Positions 1 to 9,462 of a DNA stretch of 64,000 nt are shown here, one piece after another. A program made the translations under genes and the position numbers. Location of the stretch: positions 1 to 64,000 of the forward strand of contig NZ_BDBB01000024.1 in assembly GCF_001612765.1 (NCBI RefSeq), read 5' to 3'. This stretch comes from Nocardia arthritidis NBRC 100137 (lineage in GTDB: Bacteria > Actinomycetota > Actinomycetes > Mycobacteriales > Mycobacteriaceae). Numbering within the stretch: the first letter of the stretch is position 1; every line of letters starts with the position of its first letter. The notes beneath the pieces were generated by a model that was given only the letters and a program-made list of their open reading frames with translations, was not told where the DNA came from and made no database searches.

Positions 1-282
1 GAACGACAGCGACATGGAGCCGGAGAAGTCCTCGATCGGCGAGAGCTCTTCGAGCACCTCCTCGAGGCCACCGACTAGGCCGACGTCGCCGCGAGCGGCC
101 GCGCGTTCGCGCCAATCCGGCGAACCGATCAACCAGGCGAACGATTCCGTTTGTAGATCGAGAAGTCCGGGCACCTCCAAGGGTTCACGGATCTTCGCGA
201 AAGACACCCGCAACGGGGCTCCGGGGATTCCGGCAACTGCCTTGGTCTGGGTGGAGACTGCCAAGATGCGTCCTTCCAGCAC
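1..282 (-). CDS. rpoB: RNA polymerase beta subunit, N-terminal 94 codons (partial)
   Basis: This is the 5' end of rpoB, the catalytic beta subunit of RNA polymerase; the gene continues beyond base 1. Reading the minus strand from a GTG at 282 gives MLEGRILAVSTQTKAV, followed by the conserved beta N-terminus: RVSFAKIREPLEVPGLLD, the WLIGS segment and SPIEDFSGSMSL. The GTG start matches the MLEG-type start of other Corynebacteriales. The rifampicin-binding region lies outside the window, so rpoB cannot be told apart from a resistant rpoB2 paralogue by sequence. Position downstream of rplJL favours the housekeeping copy. The gene has its own promoter and long leader, so it need not depend on transcription from the mce genes upstream. 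Confidence 0.96.
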   Translation of the reverse strand, partial: MLEGRILAVSTQTKAVAGIPGAPLRVSFAKIREPLEVPGLLDLQTESFAWLIGSPDWRERAAARGDVGLVGGLEEVLEELSPIEDFSGSMSLSF

Positions 283-691
283 CTCACGCGCGTCGCGTGG
301 TGGTCCGCGACCGTCGCTTGTCTGCTACGAATTCCGCTGGTTACTACCCGAACGAAACTCGAAACAGGCACCAACGGAAGTAACACCGGAAGGGTGAACT
401 CACGAGTGCGATTCGAGGTATGGACAGGAGGCAGCCAGCGCAACGTCCAAACCTACACCCAAGTACACGGGGGTGTCAAAGTACCACCCGTGTGATCGTC
501 CGCATGGCTGGCGCGCCGGGCCGAATTCGCTGGCTGCGTCGTGAGCCGCGGTGCGCTGGAAGCCACTGTGACAGCTGCCGCTGTTGTGAATAGCGTGACG
601 GTTCGGGCGAAACTCGTCAAGTGGCAGGCCCGGTCCGAGCGCCGTCGAGATCGCCTGCCGCGCTGCGTCATCCCGGCCGCTGCGGCAGCCG
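283..691 (-). other. rpoB leader and upstream intergenic region
   Basis: These 409 bases between rpoB and the last mce-operon gene hold no convincing gene. Short reading frames here lack a ribosome site, family resemblance and the strong third-position GC of the real genes. The region contains the rpoB promoter (450-479). Initiation near 443 would give an untranslated leader of about 160 nt, a long leader being common for rpoB in this order. Confidence 0.6.
450..479 (-). promoter_or_regulatory. rpoB promoter
   Basis: On the minus strand a perfect -35 TTGACA (479-474) is followed after 18 bases by TAGGTT (455-450), a good housekeeping sigma -10. It lies about 170 bases upstream of the rpoB GTG. 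It is the best sigma70-type match in the intergenic region. Confidence 0.7.
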
Positions 692-1423
692 TTACTGGTC
701 CACGATGTCGCTGGCCAGCCAGCGTCCGTCCACCTTCTGCATGTGCAGGACCACGGGTCCGGCGACGCTCTGCTGCGCCACGCCGTCCTTGGTGGCGCTC
801 ACCACCAAGTTGACGATCAGCTCCGCGCGATCATCAGTGAGCAACGTCACAGCAATCGGGTCGGCTTTCGCGTCGGCACTGGTCTGTGCCTGTTTGACGG
901 CTGAAATCGTGGTGGCGGCGTACTTGTCCAGATCGGCGAGCATCTTTCCGGTGAGCACCTGCTTCGCGGTGTCCCGGTAGCCGTCGATGTTCTTCACGTC
1001 ATAGGCGTAGACGGTCCGCAGGGCGTTGTCGGCGGCCGCCCGCACCTCCTGGGTGGCCTCGTTGTCCACATACGCCTGATTCGACGTGTTCACCCCGGGC
1101 TGTTGCGCGGCGAGCCACGCGAAACCGCCCAGTAGGACCGCGGCGATCAGCATGGCCGCGATGACGCCCCAGCGCGCACGCCCGGCAGGCCGCCGCTGCG
1201 GACGGCCTTTCCCGCGCGACGCGAGCTCGCGCCACCACGAGGAACCGCGCGCGGCCACAGGCCGCTGTTCGGCGCGGAGGGTGTCCTGTTCCGCGGTGGC
1301 GCGGGAAACGCCCGCCACGCGCGGTTTGCGGGCCGCTGCGGGCCGCGCGGACACGGCGCGCGCCGTTTCGGTGGTGGGCCTGCGCTTGGAGGTGACCCGG
1401 TTGACCGGTCGGCGAGACGTCAT
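692..1423 (-). CDS. Mce-associated membrane protein (second of two)
   Basis: A 243-residue protein of the Mce-associated (Mas) type, encoded last in the mce operon. It has a basic, Arg/Pro/Ala-rich cytoplasmic tail (1-84), one membrane helix (about 86-106) and an extracytoplasmic alpha/beta domain (about 115-243) of the kind that follows mceF in mycobacterial and nocardial operons. These proteins are thought to stabilise or assist the MceA-F assembly; that role is inferred from family. The ATG at 1423 follows an AGGAGT ribosome site and lies 10 bases after the preceding gene, so co-transcription is likely. Confidence 0.85.
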   Translation of the reverse strand: MTSRRPVNRVTSKRRPTTETARAVSARPAAARKPRVAGVSRATAEQDTLRAEQRPVAARGSSWWRELASRGKGRPQRRPAGRARWGVIAAMLIAAVLLGGFAWLAAQQPGVNTSNQAYVDNEATQEVRAAADNALRTVYAYDVKNIDGYRDTAKQVLTGKMLADLDKYAATTISAVKQAQTSADAKADPIAVTLLTDDRAELIVNLVVSATKDGVAQQSVAGPVVLHMQKVDGRWLASDIVDQ

Positions 1424-1433
1424 GGGTGTACTC

Positions 1434-2180
1434 CTACGATCCCGGCTTCGGCGCGGCGGGCGGCTGATCGCCCGCCGGTGCGGACGTCTGCGCGGCGGGA
1501 CCGCCGCTCAGCAACACCGGCTGGCTGAGCGAGGAGATCTGCTCGGCCTTCCAGACGTCGCCGTCCTTGGCCACGTCGACGGTCCAGGTGTAGCGGTAGT
1601 CGGCGGCGGGCTTGTCCTTGCCGTTCTCGGTGACCTGCAGCACGACCAGCGCCGATGCCTTGTCCTCCTCGCTGTTGAGCGAGGTGAGCGCGGCGCCGAG
1701 CACCTTCGAATTCATCGCGACCCCGCTCTGCTGGGCCAGCTTCTCCGCCTGGTCCTTGTTCTTCGTGGCCGAGTCCAGCAGCGCGCCGGTCATCGACGAC
1801 CTGGCCAGCGCCAGCGAGCCGGGCACGTCGTCCAGGTTCATCGAGGTCATGTTGAGCGCGGCTTGGCGTGCGGCGTCCAGCGCGGTGTCGCGGGCGTCCG
1901 CGCGCGGGCCGTCGGTGAGCGCGGCCCGCACCCAGCCCGCGCCGAACCACGCGGCGCCGGCCAACGCGATCACGAGCACCACGGCGGAGCAGACCATGGC
2001 CACCCGGCCGAGCGTGGACGCGCCGACCGGATGCTCGGACGCGCCGCCGGTCTGTTCGGCAGACTTCCGATCGCTCGTATCCGGCTTCGCGGAGGGGGCG
2101 GACGTGTCCACCGCTGTCGTCGCGGTGTCCGGCGTGTCCTGCGACGTCGAATCGGACCGCTTGGTCGGATCGGCGGTCAC
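1434..2180 (-). CDS. Mce-associated membrane protein (first of two)
   Basis: A 248-residue Mas-type protein. A Thr/Ser/Asp-rich tail (1-55) precedes a single helix (about 58-82) and an exported domain of about 160 residues. The C-terminus is Pro/Ala-rich. It starts with GTG at 2180, 106 bases after mceF, the widest gap between the yrbEA-to-mas genes. It shares its layout with the following gene, and the two are probably paralogues. No catalytic motif is seen. Assignment rests on topology and on position directly after mceF. Confidence 0.83.
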   Translation of the reverse strand: MTADPTKRSDSTSQDTPDTATTAVDTSAPSAKPDTSDRKSAEQTGGASEHPVGASTLGRVAMVCSAVVLVIALAGAAWFGAGWVRAALTDGPRADARDTALDAARQAALNMTSMNLDDVPGSLALARSSMTGALLDSATKNKDQAEKLAQQSGVAMNSKVLGAALTSLNSEEDKASALVVLQVTENGKDKPAADYRYTWTVDVAKDGDVWKAEQISSLSQPVLLSGGPAAQTSAPAGDQPPAAPKPGS

Positions 2181-2286
2181 GACATCGCCTCGCCGTCGAT
2201 CGGCTCGGTCGCGCTCCAGGGCCGGGTGGCCCTGGTTCGCTCGCTGCAGTTACTCACGCGAGACACCCTAACGTCATTGCTCCTGG

Positions 2287-3528
2287 TCACCGCTTCGGCG
2301 TGACCCCCAGCAGGGTCGACAGTTGTACGGCGGCCGGAGTCAGGTTCAGCTTTTCCGGATCAGTTTTGGGGTTGGAATCCCAGGGCTGGACGATGGCCGG
2401 ATCGGCGTATTCGGCTCGCGCGCCACCCCGGACGGCGGTCGGATTACCGAACGGCACAAGACATTTGGCGTCTTTGTTGAAGGGGAACTCGTCGCGCGTG
2501 TCGTCGAAGTCCGGGTTCTGCGCCTTCATCTGTTCGAGAATCCGATACGTGCCCTCGTAGCCCACGGTACAGGTGGGTGGGTTGTTGACCTCGAGCACCA
2601 GGCCGAAGTGGCTGGTCCCGTCGCCGGGCGCGGTGGATGAGCCGCCGATCGACAGCTGCGGAAGCATCTGCAGCAACGGCTTGATCGCGTAGAACTTCGG
2701 CGAGATCGCCTGCAGCAGCAGCCGCAGGTTGGCCAGGTCCTGGGTGAGCGAGCCCCCGCTCTCGTCGATCAGCGCGCCGAGCTGCTCACCCGCGTCGGTT
2801 CCGGTGCCGATGAGCCTGCGTACGTCGGGGTCGCTGGAGCGCAACTGGGCGGTGAGCTTGTCCAGGCCGTCGCTGAACTCGCGGATCTGCGAGGACTGCT
2901 CGGCCTGCGTGCCGAGGGCGATGCGGCCGTCGCGGACCAGCTGAATGGTCTGCGGCAGCGTCGCGTGGAAGGTCTCGGTGAATTTGTTCAGCGAGTCGAT
3001 CAGCACCTGCAGGTCATCGCCCTTGCCGTCGAACGCTTTACCCAGTTCGCGGACCGTCGTGTTGAGCGCGTTCAGGTCCACCGAGTGCGCGAAGGTGTCC
3101 ACGCTGGACACCAGCTCCTCGACCGGCACCGGCAGGGTCGCCGAGGTGATCACGGAGTTGTCGCGCAGGTACGGGCCCGCGTCCGAGTCGGGCTGCAGGT
3201 CGACGTACTGCTCACCGATCGCCGACCGGTTGGCCACCACGGCTTTCGCCGACGCCGGGATCTTCGGCGAACTCGTGTCGATGACGAGATTCATCACGAC
3301 GCCCTCGCCGGTGAGTTCCAGCTCACCGACCCGGCCCACCGGGACGCCGCGATAGGTCACCTCGGCGCCCTTGTAGATGCCGCCGGTCTGCGCCGCCCGC
3401 AGCTTCACCGTGTACTCGTTGAGCCCGAACATGTGGTCGAGCCGAATGTACCGGCCGCCGACGTACACGACGCCGAGCACGGCGATCACCACGAACGCGA
3501 TGAGCTGCCACCGCACCAGACGGGTCAT
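2287..3528 (-). CDS. mceF: MceF-family lipid-transport protein
   Basis: The sixth Mce subunit, 413 residues. An N-terminal helix (about 7-26) is followed by the MCE/MlaD beta-barrel domain (about 35-120, with the VTYRGVPVGRV segment) and a long helical region (about 150-310) that contributes to the hydrophobic tunnel carrying lipids across the periplasm. The start is the ATG at 3528, which overlaps the mceE stop in an ATGA arrangement. A longer upstream reading frame is rejected because it runs through mceE. Order in the operon and length fit MceF. The lipid substrate cannot be read from sequence. Confidence 0.92.
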   Translation of the reverse strand: MTRLVRWQLIAFVVIAVLGVVYVGGRYIRLDHMFGLNEYTVKLRAAQTGGIYKGAEVTYRGVPVGRVGELELTGEGVVMNLVIDTSSPKIPASAKAVVANRSAIGEQYVDLQPDSDAGPYLRDNSVITSATLPVPVEELVSSVDTFAHSVDLNALNTTVRELGKAFDGKGDDLQVLIDSLNKFTETFHATLPQTIQLVRDGRIALGTQAEQSSQIREFSDGLDKLTAQLRSSDPDVRRLIGTGTDAGEQLGALIDESGGSLTQDLANLRLLLQAISPKFYAIKPLLQMLPQLSIGGSSTAPGDGTSHFGLVLEVNNPPTCTVGYEGTYRILEQMKAQNPDFDDTRDEFPFNKDAKCLVPFGNPTAVRGGARAEYADPAIVQPWDSNPKTDPEKLNLTPAAVQLSTLLGVTPKR

Positions 3529-4763
3529 CGCGGACCACTCCCTACGCCGAGTTGCTCGAGGATCGCCCCGACCGGACCGGGCACGCCGGGTGCTGGCGGC
3601 TGCGCCATCAGCGGCGGCAGCGGCAGGATCGACACAGTGGGCCAGCCCGGACGTGGGCCGTTGCCGTTGTAATACGGATTGGTCGGGTTCACCGGCACGG
3701 GCGGACCGACCGGCGGGATGTACACCGGATCGGGTTTGCCCACACCGAGATTGCTGAGCGTGACGCCGATCTGCTGATCCACCGACAACCACGTGTTCAC
3801 GCTGCCGCCGAAGGTGCTCTCCAGCGCCGAGTCGGGGAACGGATAGGTCGGGATCAGCGGCACCGCCGCGACCAGATCCGGCGCGGCACGCCCCAGCTCC
3901 TGCAATGTCGGCCGCAGCGAGGTGAGGTCTCGGATCAGGTCGTCCTTCGAGGTGTTGAGCACATCGAAGCCCGCCTGACCGAGCCGGTCCAGCTGGGCCA
4001 ACAGGGCGACCAGTTGCGGGCGCTGCTCCTCCAGGATCTTGATGCCCTGGGGCAGCTGGTCGAGGATCTTGCCGATCTGATCGGTCTGCCTGCTCACCCG
4101 GCTGCTGAGCACGTCGAGGCCGTCGAGCGCGCGAGTGATGTCGTCCACCTGCTGGTTCAGGCCGCCGATCAGCGTGTTCGCCTGCTCGATCAGCGAGCGC
4201 ACCCGATCTTCCCGTCCGCCCAGGGTCTTGTTCAGTTCGGTGACGATCGGCTGCAACTGCGCGACGCCGCCGCCGTTGAGCAGCAGCGACAGCGCGCCGA
4301 GCACCTGTTCGACCTCAGTGGCGTGCCGGGTGCGGTCGACCGGGATCACCGAGCCGTCGGCCAGCCTGCCGGGTTCCGGATCGGCCGAGGGCCGGGACAG
4401 CTCGATGAACTTCTCGCCGAGCAGGTTCGACTGCCGGACCTCGGCGTGCGCGTTCGCGGGCAGGCTCACCGACGAGTTGACCAAGGTGCGCACGGTGGCG
4501 GTCCACTGATCCTTGCCGATGCTGATCTTCTCGACCCGGCCCACCGGCACGCCCTCGACCTTGACCGCCGACTGCGGGACCAGATCGAGGACGTCGTCGA
4601 ACTGGATGTCGATGTGCATCGGGTGCTCGCCCACGTCGGCACCACCGGGCAGCGGCACGCTGTAGATGCCGTCGGAGGCACACGAGGTGACCAGCGTCGC
4701 GGACAGGCCGAGCGCCAGCGCCGCGCCGAGACCGCGTGCGACGGAACGGATTCGAATGCTCAT
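3525..4763 (-). CDS. mceE: MceE-family lipoprotein
   Basis: A 412-residue Mce subunit with a lipoprotein signal: a hydrophobic stretch ending in LVTSC, the Cys near residue 28 being the probable lipidation site. This is the normal feature of the fifth gene of mce operons (LprK type). The MlaD domain (about 48-130, VKVEGVPVGRV) and helical tunnel region follow; the tail is Pro/Gly-rich. ATGA overlaps at both ends show tight translational coupling with mceD and mceF. Confidence 0.93.
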   Translation of the reverse strand: MSIRIRSVARGLGAALALGLSATLVTSCASDGIYSVPLPGGADVGEHPMHIDIQFDDVLDLVPQSAVKVEGVPVGRVEKISIGKDQWTATVRTLVNSSVSLPANAHAEVRQSNLLGEKFIELSRPSADPEPGRLADGSVIPVDRTRHATEVEQVLGALSLLLNGGGVAQLQPIVTELNKTLGGREDRVRSLIEQANTLIGGLNQQVDDITRALDGLDVLSSRVSRQTDQIGKILDQLPQGIKILEEQRPQLVALLAQLDRLGQAGFDVLNTSKDDLIRDLTSLRPTLQELGRAAPDLVAAVPLIPTYPFPDSALESTFGGSVNTWLSVDQQIGVTLSNLGVGKPDPVYIPPVGPPVPVNPTNPYYNGNGPRPGWPTVSILPLPPLMAQPPAPGVPGPVGAILEQLGVGSGPR

Positions 4764-6028
4764 CGCTCCCCTCCCTGCGACGGCGGAAGCCGGTCCGACG
4801 GCGTGCCGGGCACGGTGCCCGGCACCGGGTCACGCTGCTGGTTCTCGCCGCTGAGGATGCCGAACGGCAGGTTCAGCGTCGGAGTCTGCACCCCGGCGGT
4901 GATCTGGTCGGTGATCTCCTTGCAGTGGTCCAGGATCGGCCGCATCTGCTTGCCGAGCGCCTCGAACTTGGGATCGCCGGGCATCAGTTTGGACAGGTCC
5001 AGCATCTTGCACACCGCGCCGAACGGGTCCTGGGTCTCAGGGAAGTTCGCGCGCATGTCGAGGGTGCCCGATTCGGCATTGTGCACGTTGATCAGGTTGC
5101 TCAACGCCACCGGCAGGACCGGCAGCAGGGCCGCCACGTCGTCGCGCTGATCGGACAGCGTCTTGGTGAGCTGGATCAGCCCTTCGGCATTGCTCGCGAT
5201 CAAGCCCCGGTTGTCGTCGATGAAGCGCGCGACGTCGCCCAGTGCGATCGACAGCAGATTCAGTGCCGCGCCGAGATCCTGCCGCTCGTCGGCGAGGAAC
5301 GTCGACAGGTCGGCCAGCTGCGTGTTGAATTGCCGCACCTGCTGGTCGTTCTGCGCCAGCATGGTGATGAAGGCCTGCAGGTTTTTGACCGTGTCGAAGA
5401 TGTCGCCACGCGCGTCCGACAGATAGCGGGCCGCCCGGGACAACTGGGTGAGGCTGTTGGCCAGCGCCTCGCCGTTGCCCGCCAGGTTCGCCGCGCCGGT
5501 GCGCACCAGGTCGTTCACCGCCCCGTCGGCGTTGGCGCCGTTGGGGCCCAGCGCCTCGGAGAGTTCGGTGATGCTCTTGTACAGCTGATCCACCTCGACG
5601 GGCGTGGCCGTGCGCTCGCGCGGAATGGTCGCGTCGCGCGCCATTTTCGGGCCACCGGTGTAGGCGGGGGTGAGCTGGATGTAGCGGTCCGACACGATGG
5701 AGGGCGTGATCTGCGCGGCCCGCGCGCCCGCGGGCACGTCGAACTTGCGGTCCACGCTCATCACGATCTTGACCTGATCGCCCTGCGGCTCCACCGAATC
5801 CACCGAACCGACCGGCACGCCGAGAATACGGACGTCCGAGCCCTCGTAGATGCCGACCGAGCGATCGAAGTAAGCGGTGATCTTGGTGGTGGTCAGCCGG
5901 TTGAACAGCCACCACAGCACCACCGCGACCAGCACGGCGAGGACGAGGATCAGCGCGATGCCCACCTTGGCGCCGCGGCTGGAACCGCGCACCGCACCGA
6001 CCGGATCGCTACGCCAGTTGTCCGCCAC
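4760..6028 (-). CDS. mceD: MceD-family lipid-transport protein
   Basis: A 422-residue Mce subunit. It has a short cytoplasmic start, a strong helix (about 24-46), the MlaD domain (about 50-130, with VRILGVPVGSV) and a long alpha-helical region, ending in a Pro-rich tail. It starts with GTG at 6028, one base after the mceC stop, and overlaps mceE by ATGA. It is the fourth mce gene in the operon, consistent with MceD. Confidence 0.92.
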   Translation of the reverse strand: MADNWRSDPVGAVRGSSRGAKVGIALILVLAVLVAVVLWWLFNRLTTTKITAYFDRSVGIYEGSDVRILGVPVGSVDSVEPQGDQVKIVMSVDRKFDVPAGARAAQITPSIVSDRYIQLTPAYTGGPKMARDATIPRERTATPVEVDQLYKSITELSEALGPNGANADGAVNDLVRTGAANLAGNGEALANSLTQLSRAARYLSDARGDIFDTVKNLQAFITMLAQNDQQVRQFNTQLADLSTFLADERQDLGAALNLLSIALGDVARFIDDNRGLIASNAEGLIQLTKTLSDQRDDVAALLPVLPVALSNLINVHNAESGTLDMRANFPETQDPFGAVCKMLDLSKLMPGDPKFEALGKQMRPILDHCKEITDQITAGVQTPTLNLPFGILSGENQQRDPVPGTVPGTPSDRLPPSQGGER

Positions 6029-6029
6029 G

Positions 6030-7040
6030 TCAGTTACCTCCCAGAGTGCGGATCGGCTGACGGTAGCCGGGGATGTCGGGCAGGGCGGGCGGCAGCACGT
6101 TGACGATCACCGCGTCGAACCAGCGTCCGGTGCCGAGCACGTTGGCATAGAGGCTGTAGAACGGCGCCGCGAGCTCCAACGTCTTGGAGACGTTCTGCTG
6201 GTTGGAGTTGAGCAGATCTATCGCGGCGCGCAAATTCTTCAGCGCCGGGCCGATCTGCTCCTCGTTGTCGTGCACGAGGGCGCTCAGTTCGGTCGACACC
6301 GTCTGCGCGCCGACCAGCAACTGCTTGATCGACTGCTGCCGGATGTTCAGCTCGGCCAGCAGCTGACCGCCGTTGGCCAGCAGCCGCTCGAATTCGGCGT
6401 TGCGATCGGCGAGGATCTGGGTGGTCTGCCTGGTCGCGGCGAAAAGCTTCTTCAGCTCCTGATCGCGTTTGGCCAGCGTCTCCGACAGCCGGGCGACACC
6501 GTCGATGGACCCGCGGATCTCCGGCGGCGTCGTCTCGAACGCCTCCGACAGCACTTGCATGCTCTTGGCCAGCTGCGCGGTGTCGATCTGGTCGATGGTG
6601 CGCGCTGCGTCGGTGAAGGCGTCCACCACGTCGTACGGGGAGACAGTGCGCGAGAGCGGGATCCGCGAACTCGGCGTAGCCGGCTTCGAGCCCCTCGGGT
6701 CGAGCGCGAGGTACTTCTGCCCGAGTAGCGTCTTGATCTGGATGGACGCGGTGGTCTCGTTGCCGATCCAGGTGTCCTTGGTTCGGAAGTCCACGAGCAC
6801 GCGGTCCCCGTCGAGCCGGACATCGGACACCGAGCCCACCTTGACGCCCGCCACCCGGACTTCGTTGCCCTTCTTCAGGCCCGCCGCCTCGCTGAATTCC
6901 GCGGTGTACTTCGTCCCCGCCCCGATGATCGGCAACCGATCCAGGAAGAAGGCCGACACCGTCACCAACAGCACGACGGCGATGCCGAGCGCGCCCAGGA
7001 ACGCCGGGCTGCGCTTGCCGAGCAGAATGCGGTCGTCCAT
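6030..7040 (-). CDS. mceC: MceC-family lipid-transport protein
   Basis: A 336-residue Mce subunit. A transmembrane helix (about 14-34) precedes the MlaD domain (about 40-120, with VRVAGVKVGSV) and a helical region rich in Gln and Leu. The ATG at 7040 overlaps the last base of the mceB stop. A longer in-frame extension upstream would lie inside mceB and is rejected. It lacks the Pro-rich tail that MceC has in some mycobacterial operons. Confidence 0.92.
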   Translation of the reverse strand: MDDRILLGKRSPAFLGALGIAVVLLVTVSAFFLDRLPIIGAGTKYTAEFSEAAGLKKGNEVRVAGVKVGSVSDVRLDGDRVLVDFRTKDTWIGNETTASIQIKTLLGQKYLALDPRGSKPATPSSRIPLSRTVSPYDVVDAFTDAARTIDQIDTAQLAKSMQVLSEAFETTPPEIRGSIDGVARLSETLAKRDQELKKLFAATRQTTQILADRNAEFERLLANGGQLLAELNIRQQSIKQLLVGAQTVSTELSALVHDNEEQIGPALKNLRAAIDLLNSNQQNVSKTLELAAPFYSLYANVLGTGRWFDAVIVNVLPPALPDIPGYRQPIRTLGGN

Positions 7041-8116
7041 CAGCGAGCCTTCCCATGGCAGCGCGGCGCGGCGTTGGTGTACAGCGGCTGATTGATCGTC
7101 GGCATGCCTGCGGGCAGGTTGAGCTGCGGCGCGTCGACGGCGCCCGGTCCGACGACGATGTCGATGCCGCACAGATAGAACTGGAACCAGGAGCCGTAGC
7201 TGGCGGCGCGGCCGAGCTTCTCCATCTTCAGCGGCAGGTTGTACAGCGCTTCGTTCACCTCGTCCTGGCGCTCGTCGAGCGTGCCGGTCAATTGGCTCAG
7301 GCCCGCGATCGACCCTTGCAGCGTCGGGCGCACCGGGACGAGCAGGTCCGACGTCGCCGAGGTCAGGTCGGCGAGCGAGGTCACCGAGCGCCCGATCGTG
7401 TCGCGCTCGGCGTTCAGGCCGCTGATCAGCGCCTCGGTGTTCACGATCAACTGGTCGAACTGGTCGTCGCGCTGGTTGACGGTGTCCAGCACGGCGGTCA
7501 GATTGCGGGTCAGCTCACCGATCACCGCGTCCTTGTCTGCGATCTTGTTGGTCAGGTTCGCCGTGGTCGCGACCAGATCGCGGATGGTGCCCTGCTCGCC
7601 CTGGAAGACCTGGATGATCTCGAACGACAGCTTGTTGACATCGTCGGCGGTCAGTGTGCGGAACAGCGGCCGGAAGCCGTTGAACAGCGTGGTCAGGTTC
7701 AGCGCGGGCCTGGTGTTCTCGAGCGGGATGGTACCGCCCTCGTTCAGCTTGCGGCCCTGCTCGCCGGTTCCCTGCTCCAGCGCGATGTAGCGCTGGCCGA
7801 CCAGGTTGCGGTACTTGATCGTGGCGGTGGTCGAGGCGGGCAGCCAATCCCGGTCGGTGAGCTCGAACTTCACCTCGGCCAGGCGCTTGTCCACGATCGA
7901 GACGTCGGTGACCTTGCCGACCCGGACACCCGCGATGCGGACCTCGTCGCCGGGATTGAGCGCGGTGACGTCGGTGAACCGGGCCTTGAACCCGGTGCCG
8001 CCGCCGCTGTAATTGGCGATGGACAGCGCGAGCATGACCGTCACGAACAGGGTCACCACGACGAAGATGACCAACTTGGTCAGCGGGGCGCCCAGGCCGC
8101 GCAGATGCTGCTTCAT
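7040..8116 (-). CDS. mceB: MceB-family lipid-transport protein
   Basis: A 358-residue Mce subunit with an N-terminal helix (about 11-33), an MlaD domain (about 40-125, with VRIAGVRVGKV) and a helical tunnel region. Two cysteines lie near the C-terminus, in the LCGID segment and in the final residues, as in other MceB proteins. The ATG at 8116 overlaps the mceA stop (ATGA). Confidence 0.92.
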   Translation of the reverse strand: MKQHLRGLGAPLTKLVIFVVVTLFVTVMLALSIANYSGGGTGFKARFTDVTALNPGDEVRIAGVRVGKVTDVSIVDKRLAEVKFELTDRDWLPASTTATIKYRNLVGQRYIALEQGTGEQGRKLNEGGTIPLENTRPALNLTTLFNGFRPLFRTLTADDVNKLSFEIIQVFQGEQGTIRDLVATTANLTNKIADKDAVIGELTRNLTAVLDTVNQRDDQFDQLIVNTEALISGLNAERDTIGRSVTSLADLTSATSDLLVPVRPTLQGSIAGLSQLTGTLDERQDEVNEALYNLPLKMEKLGRAASYGSWFQFYLCGIDIVVGPGAVDAPQLNLPAGMPTINQPLYTNAAPRCHGKAR

Positions 8117-9462
8117 CGCACGCTCACCTCGCTTCCGCGGAACGCGGGCGCGCCGGCCCGGGTCACCCAGCCGGGCACCTGATCCGGAGCGACGCCATTG
8201 GCCGCACCGTAGATCGCGCCGAGCGACTGCTGCTCCATGGGCGAACCTGCGATGGTCGGCATCTTGCTCGCCGGGTGGACGCCGAACTGCGGCGGTTCCA
8301 GATTTCCGATCTGCTGGTCACCGGGGTTGCGGCTAGGGACGGCGTAGGAGCCGTCGTTGTTCGGGCCGCCGGTGTACTGGCCGGGGTCGACGCCCAACGG
8401 CATCTCGGGGATGCACCACGGTCCCCTGGGGTCCAGCCAGCGCGGTTCGTCCTGGTTGGGCAGGTACTTGCCGCGGGTGTTGGTGAGTTCGATGGTCACC
8501 CGCGAGCCCGGCAGGTCGGTGCCTTTGCCGAAGATCCGGTCGATGCGCGGCTTGAGCTGCGCGAAGTTCGCCAGCGAACAGGCGTAGTTCGGCGAGTAGT
8601 AGGCCAGCTGCTCGAGCGCGGGGCGGGAATCGGCGGCCACGTCGATGATGTTGTCGCGGTTGGCGATCAGGAAATCGGTGGTGGTGGCCGCGGTCGGCGT
8701 CAGCGTCGCGTAGAGGACGTCGATGTCGGTGCGCCGCTGCACGATCGTGGCGTTGGTGGTGCGCAGGTTGTCCAGTGCCTGGATCAGCTGCGGGGCCGCG
8801 TCGGAATAGGTGGCCGCCACCTCCGCGAAGCTGCGCAGATCCGCCTGCAGGTCCGGCAGCACCACATTGACCTGGCGGAAGGCGTCGTCCAGCTTGTCCA
8901 CGGTCTCGCCGAGCGCGGAGCCCTGACCGGCCAGCGCCTGCGACAGTGCGCCGAGGGTGGCCGCGAGATCCTGCGGCGGGATGGATTGCAGCAGCGGGAG
9001 CAGGTCATCGAGCAGTTTGCTCAGCTCGATGGCATTGCCGCTGACGTCTTGGCGCAGCGTCAGCCCGTCGGTCAGATGCTGGGGGCTCGGGTTCTCCGGG
9101 ATCACCAGGTCCACATAGCGTTCGCCGAACAGCGTCTTGGGCAGCAGGCGCGCGGTCGCGTTGGCCGGGATCTGCTGCGCCTTGTCGGGGTTGATGGCCA
9201 GGTCCAAGGTCACCTCGCCGCCCTCGGAACTGCTCGAGCGCACCTCGCCGACGGTGATGCCGCGCACCTTCACGTCGGCGTTGCGGGTCAGCGCGTTGCC
9301 CACGCTGTCGGTGATCAGGTCGACGTGCACGGTCCGCACGAACTGCTTGTTGTAGATCGCGACGGTGGTCCACAGAAACAACGCGACCACGACGAAGAAG
9401 GCGATCCCCAGCACTCGGATGCGTAGCTTCGCGGTCGAGCGCCAGGCCTGCGTGCGGCTCAT
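8113..9462 (-). CDS. mceA: MceA-family lipid-transport protein
   Basis: The first Mce subunit, 449 residues. It has a helix (about 16-38), the MlaD domain (about 45-130, with VKVRGITVGEV), a long helical tunnel region (about 150-300) and an extended C-terminal part with Pro/Gly-rich repeats. The start chosen is the ATG at 9462, overlapping the yrbEB stop by ATGA; the longer open frame lies over yrbEB and is a shadow. Together with MceB-F it should form the hexameric conduit on top of the YrbEAB permease. Confidence 0.93.
   Translation of the reverse strand: MSRTQAWRSTAKLRIRVLGIAFFVVVALFLWTTVAIYNKQFVRTVHVDLITDSVGNALTRNADVKVRGITVGEVRSSSSEGGEVTLDLAINPDKAQQIPANATARLLPKTLFGERYVDLVIPENPSPQHLTDGLTLRQDVSGNAIELSKLLDDLLPLLQSIPPQDLAATLGALSQALAGQGSALGETVDKLDDAFRQVNVVLPDLQADLRSFAEVAATYSDAAPQLIQALDNLRTTNATIVQRRTDIDVLYATLTPTAATTTDFLIANRDNIIDVAADSRPALEQLAYYSPNYACSLANFAQLKPRIDRIFGKGTDLPGSRVTIELTNTRGKYLPNQDEPRWLDPRGPWCIPEMPLGVDPGQYTGGPNNDGSYAVPSRNPGDQQIGNLEPPQFGVHPASKMPTIAGSPMEQQSLGAIYGAANGVAPDQVPGWVTRAGAPAFRGSEVSVR

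Noticed and set aside
1..282. Second, rifampicin-resistant rpoB2 copy
   Set aside because: The visible N-terminus cannot discriminate, and the rplJL-linked position favours the housekeeping gene.
453..671. 72-residue minus-strand reading frame between rpoB and the mce operon
   Set aside because: It overlaps the rpoB promoter, has no ribosome site or recognisable fold, and its codon bias is unlike real genes here.
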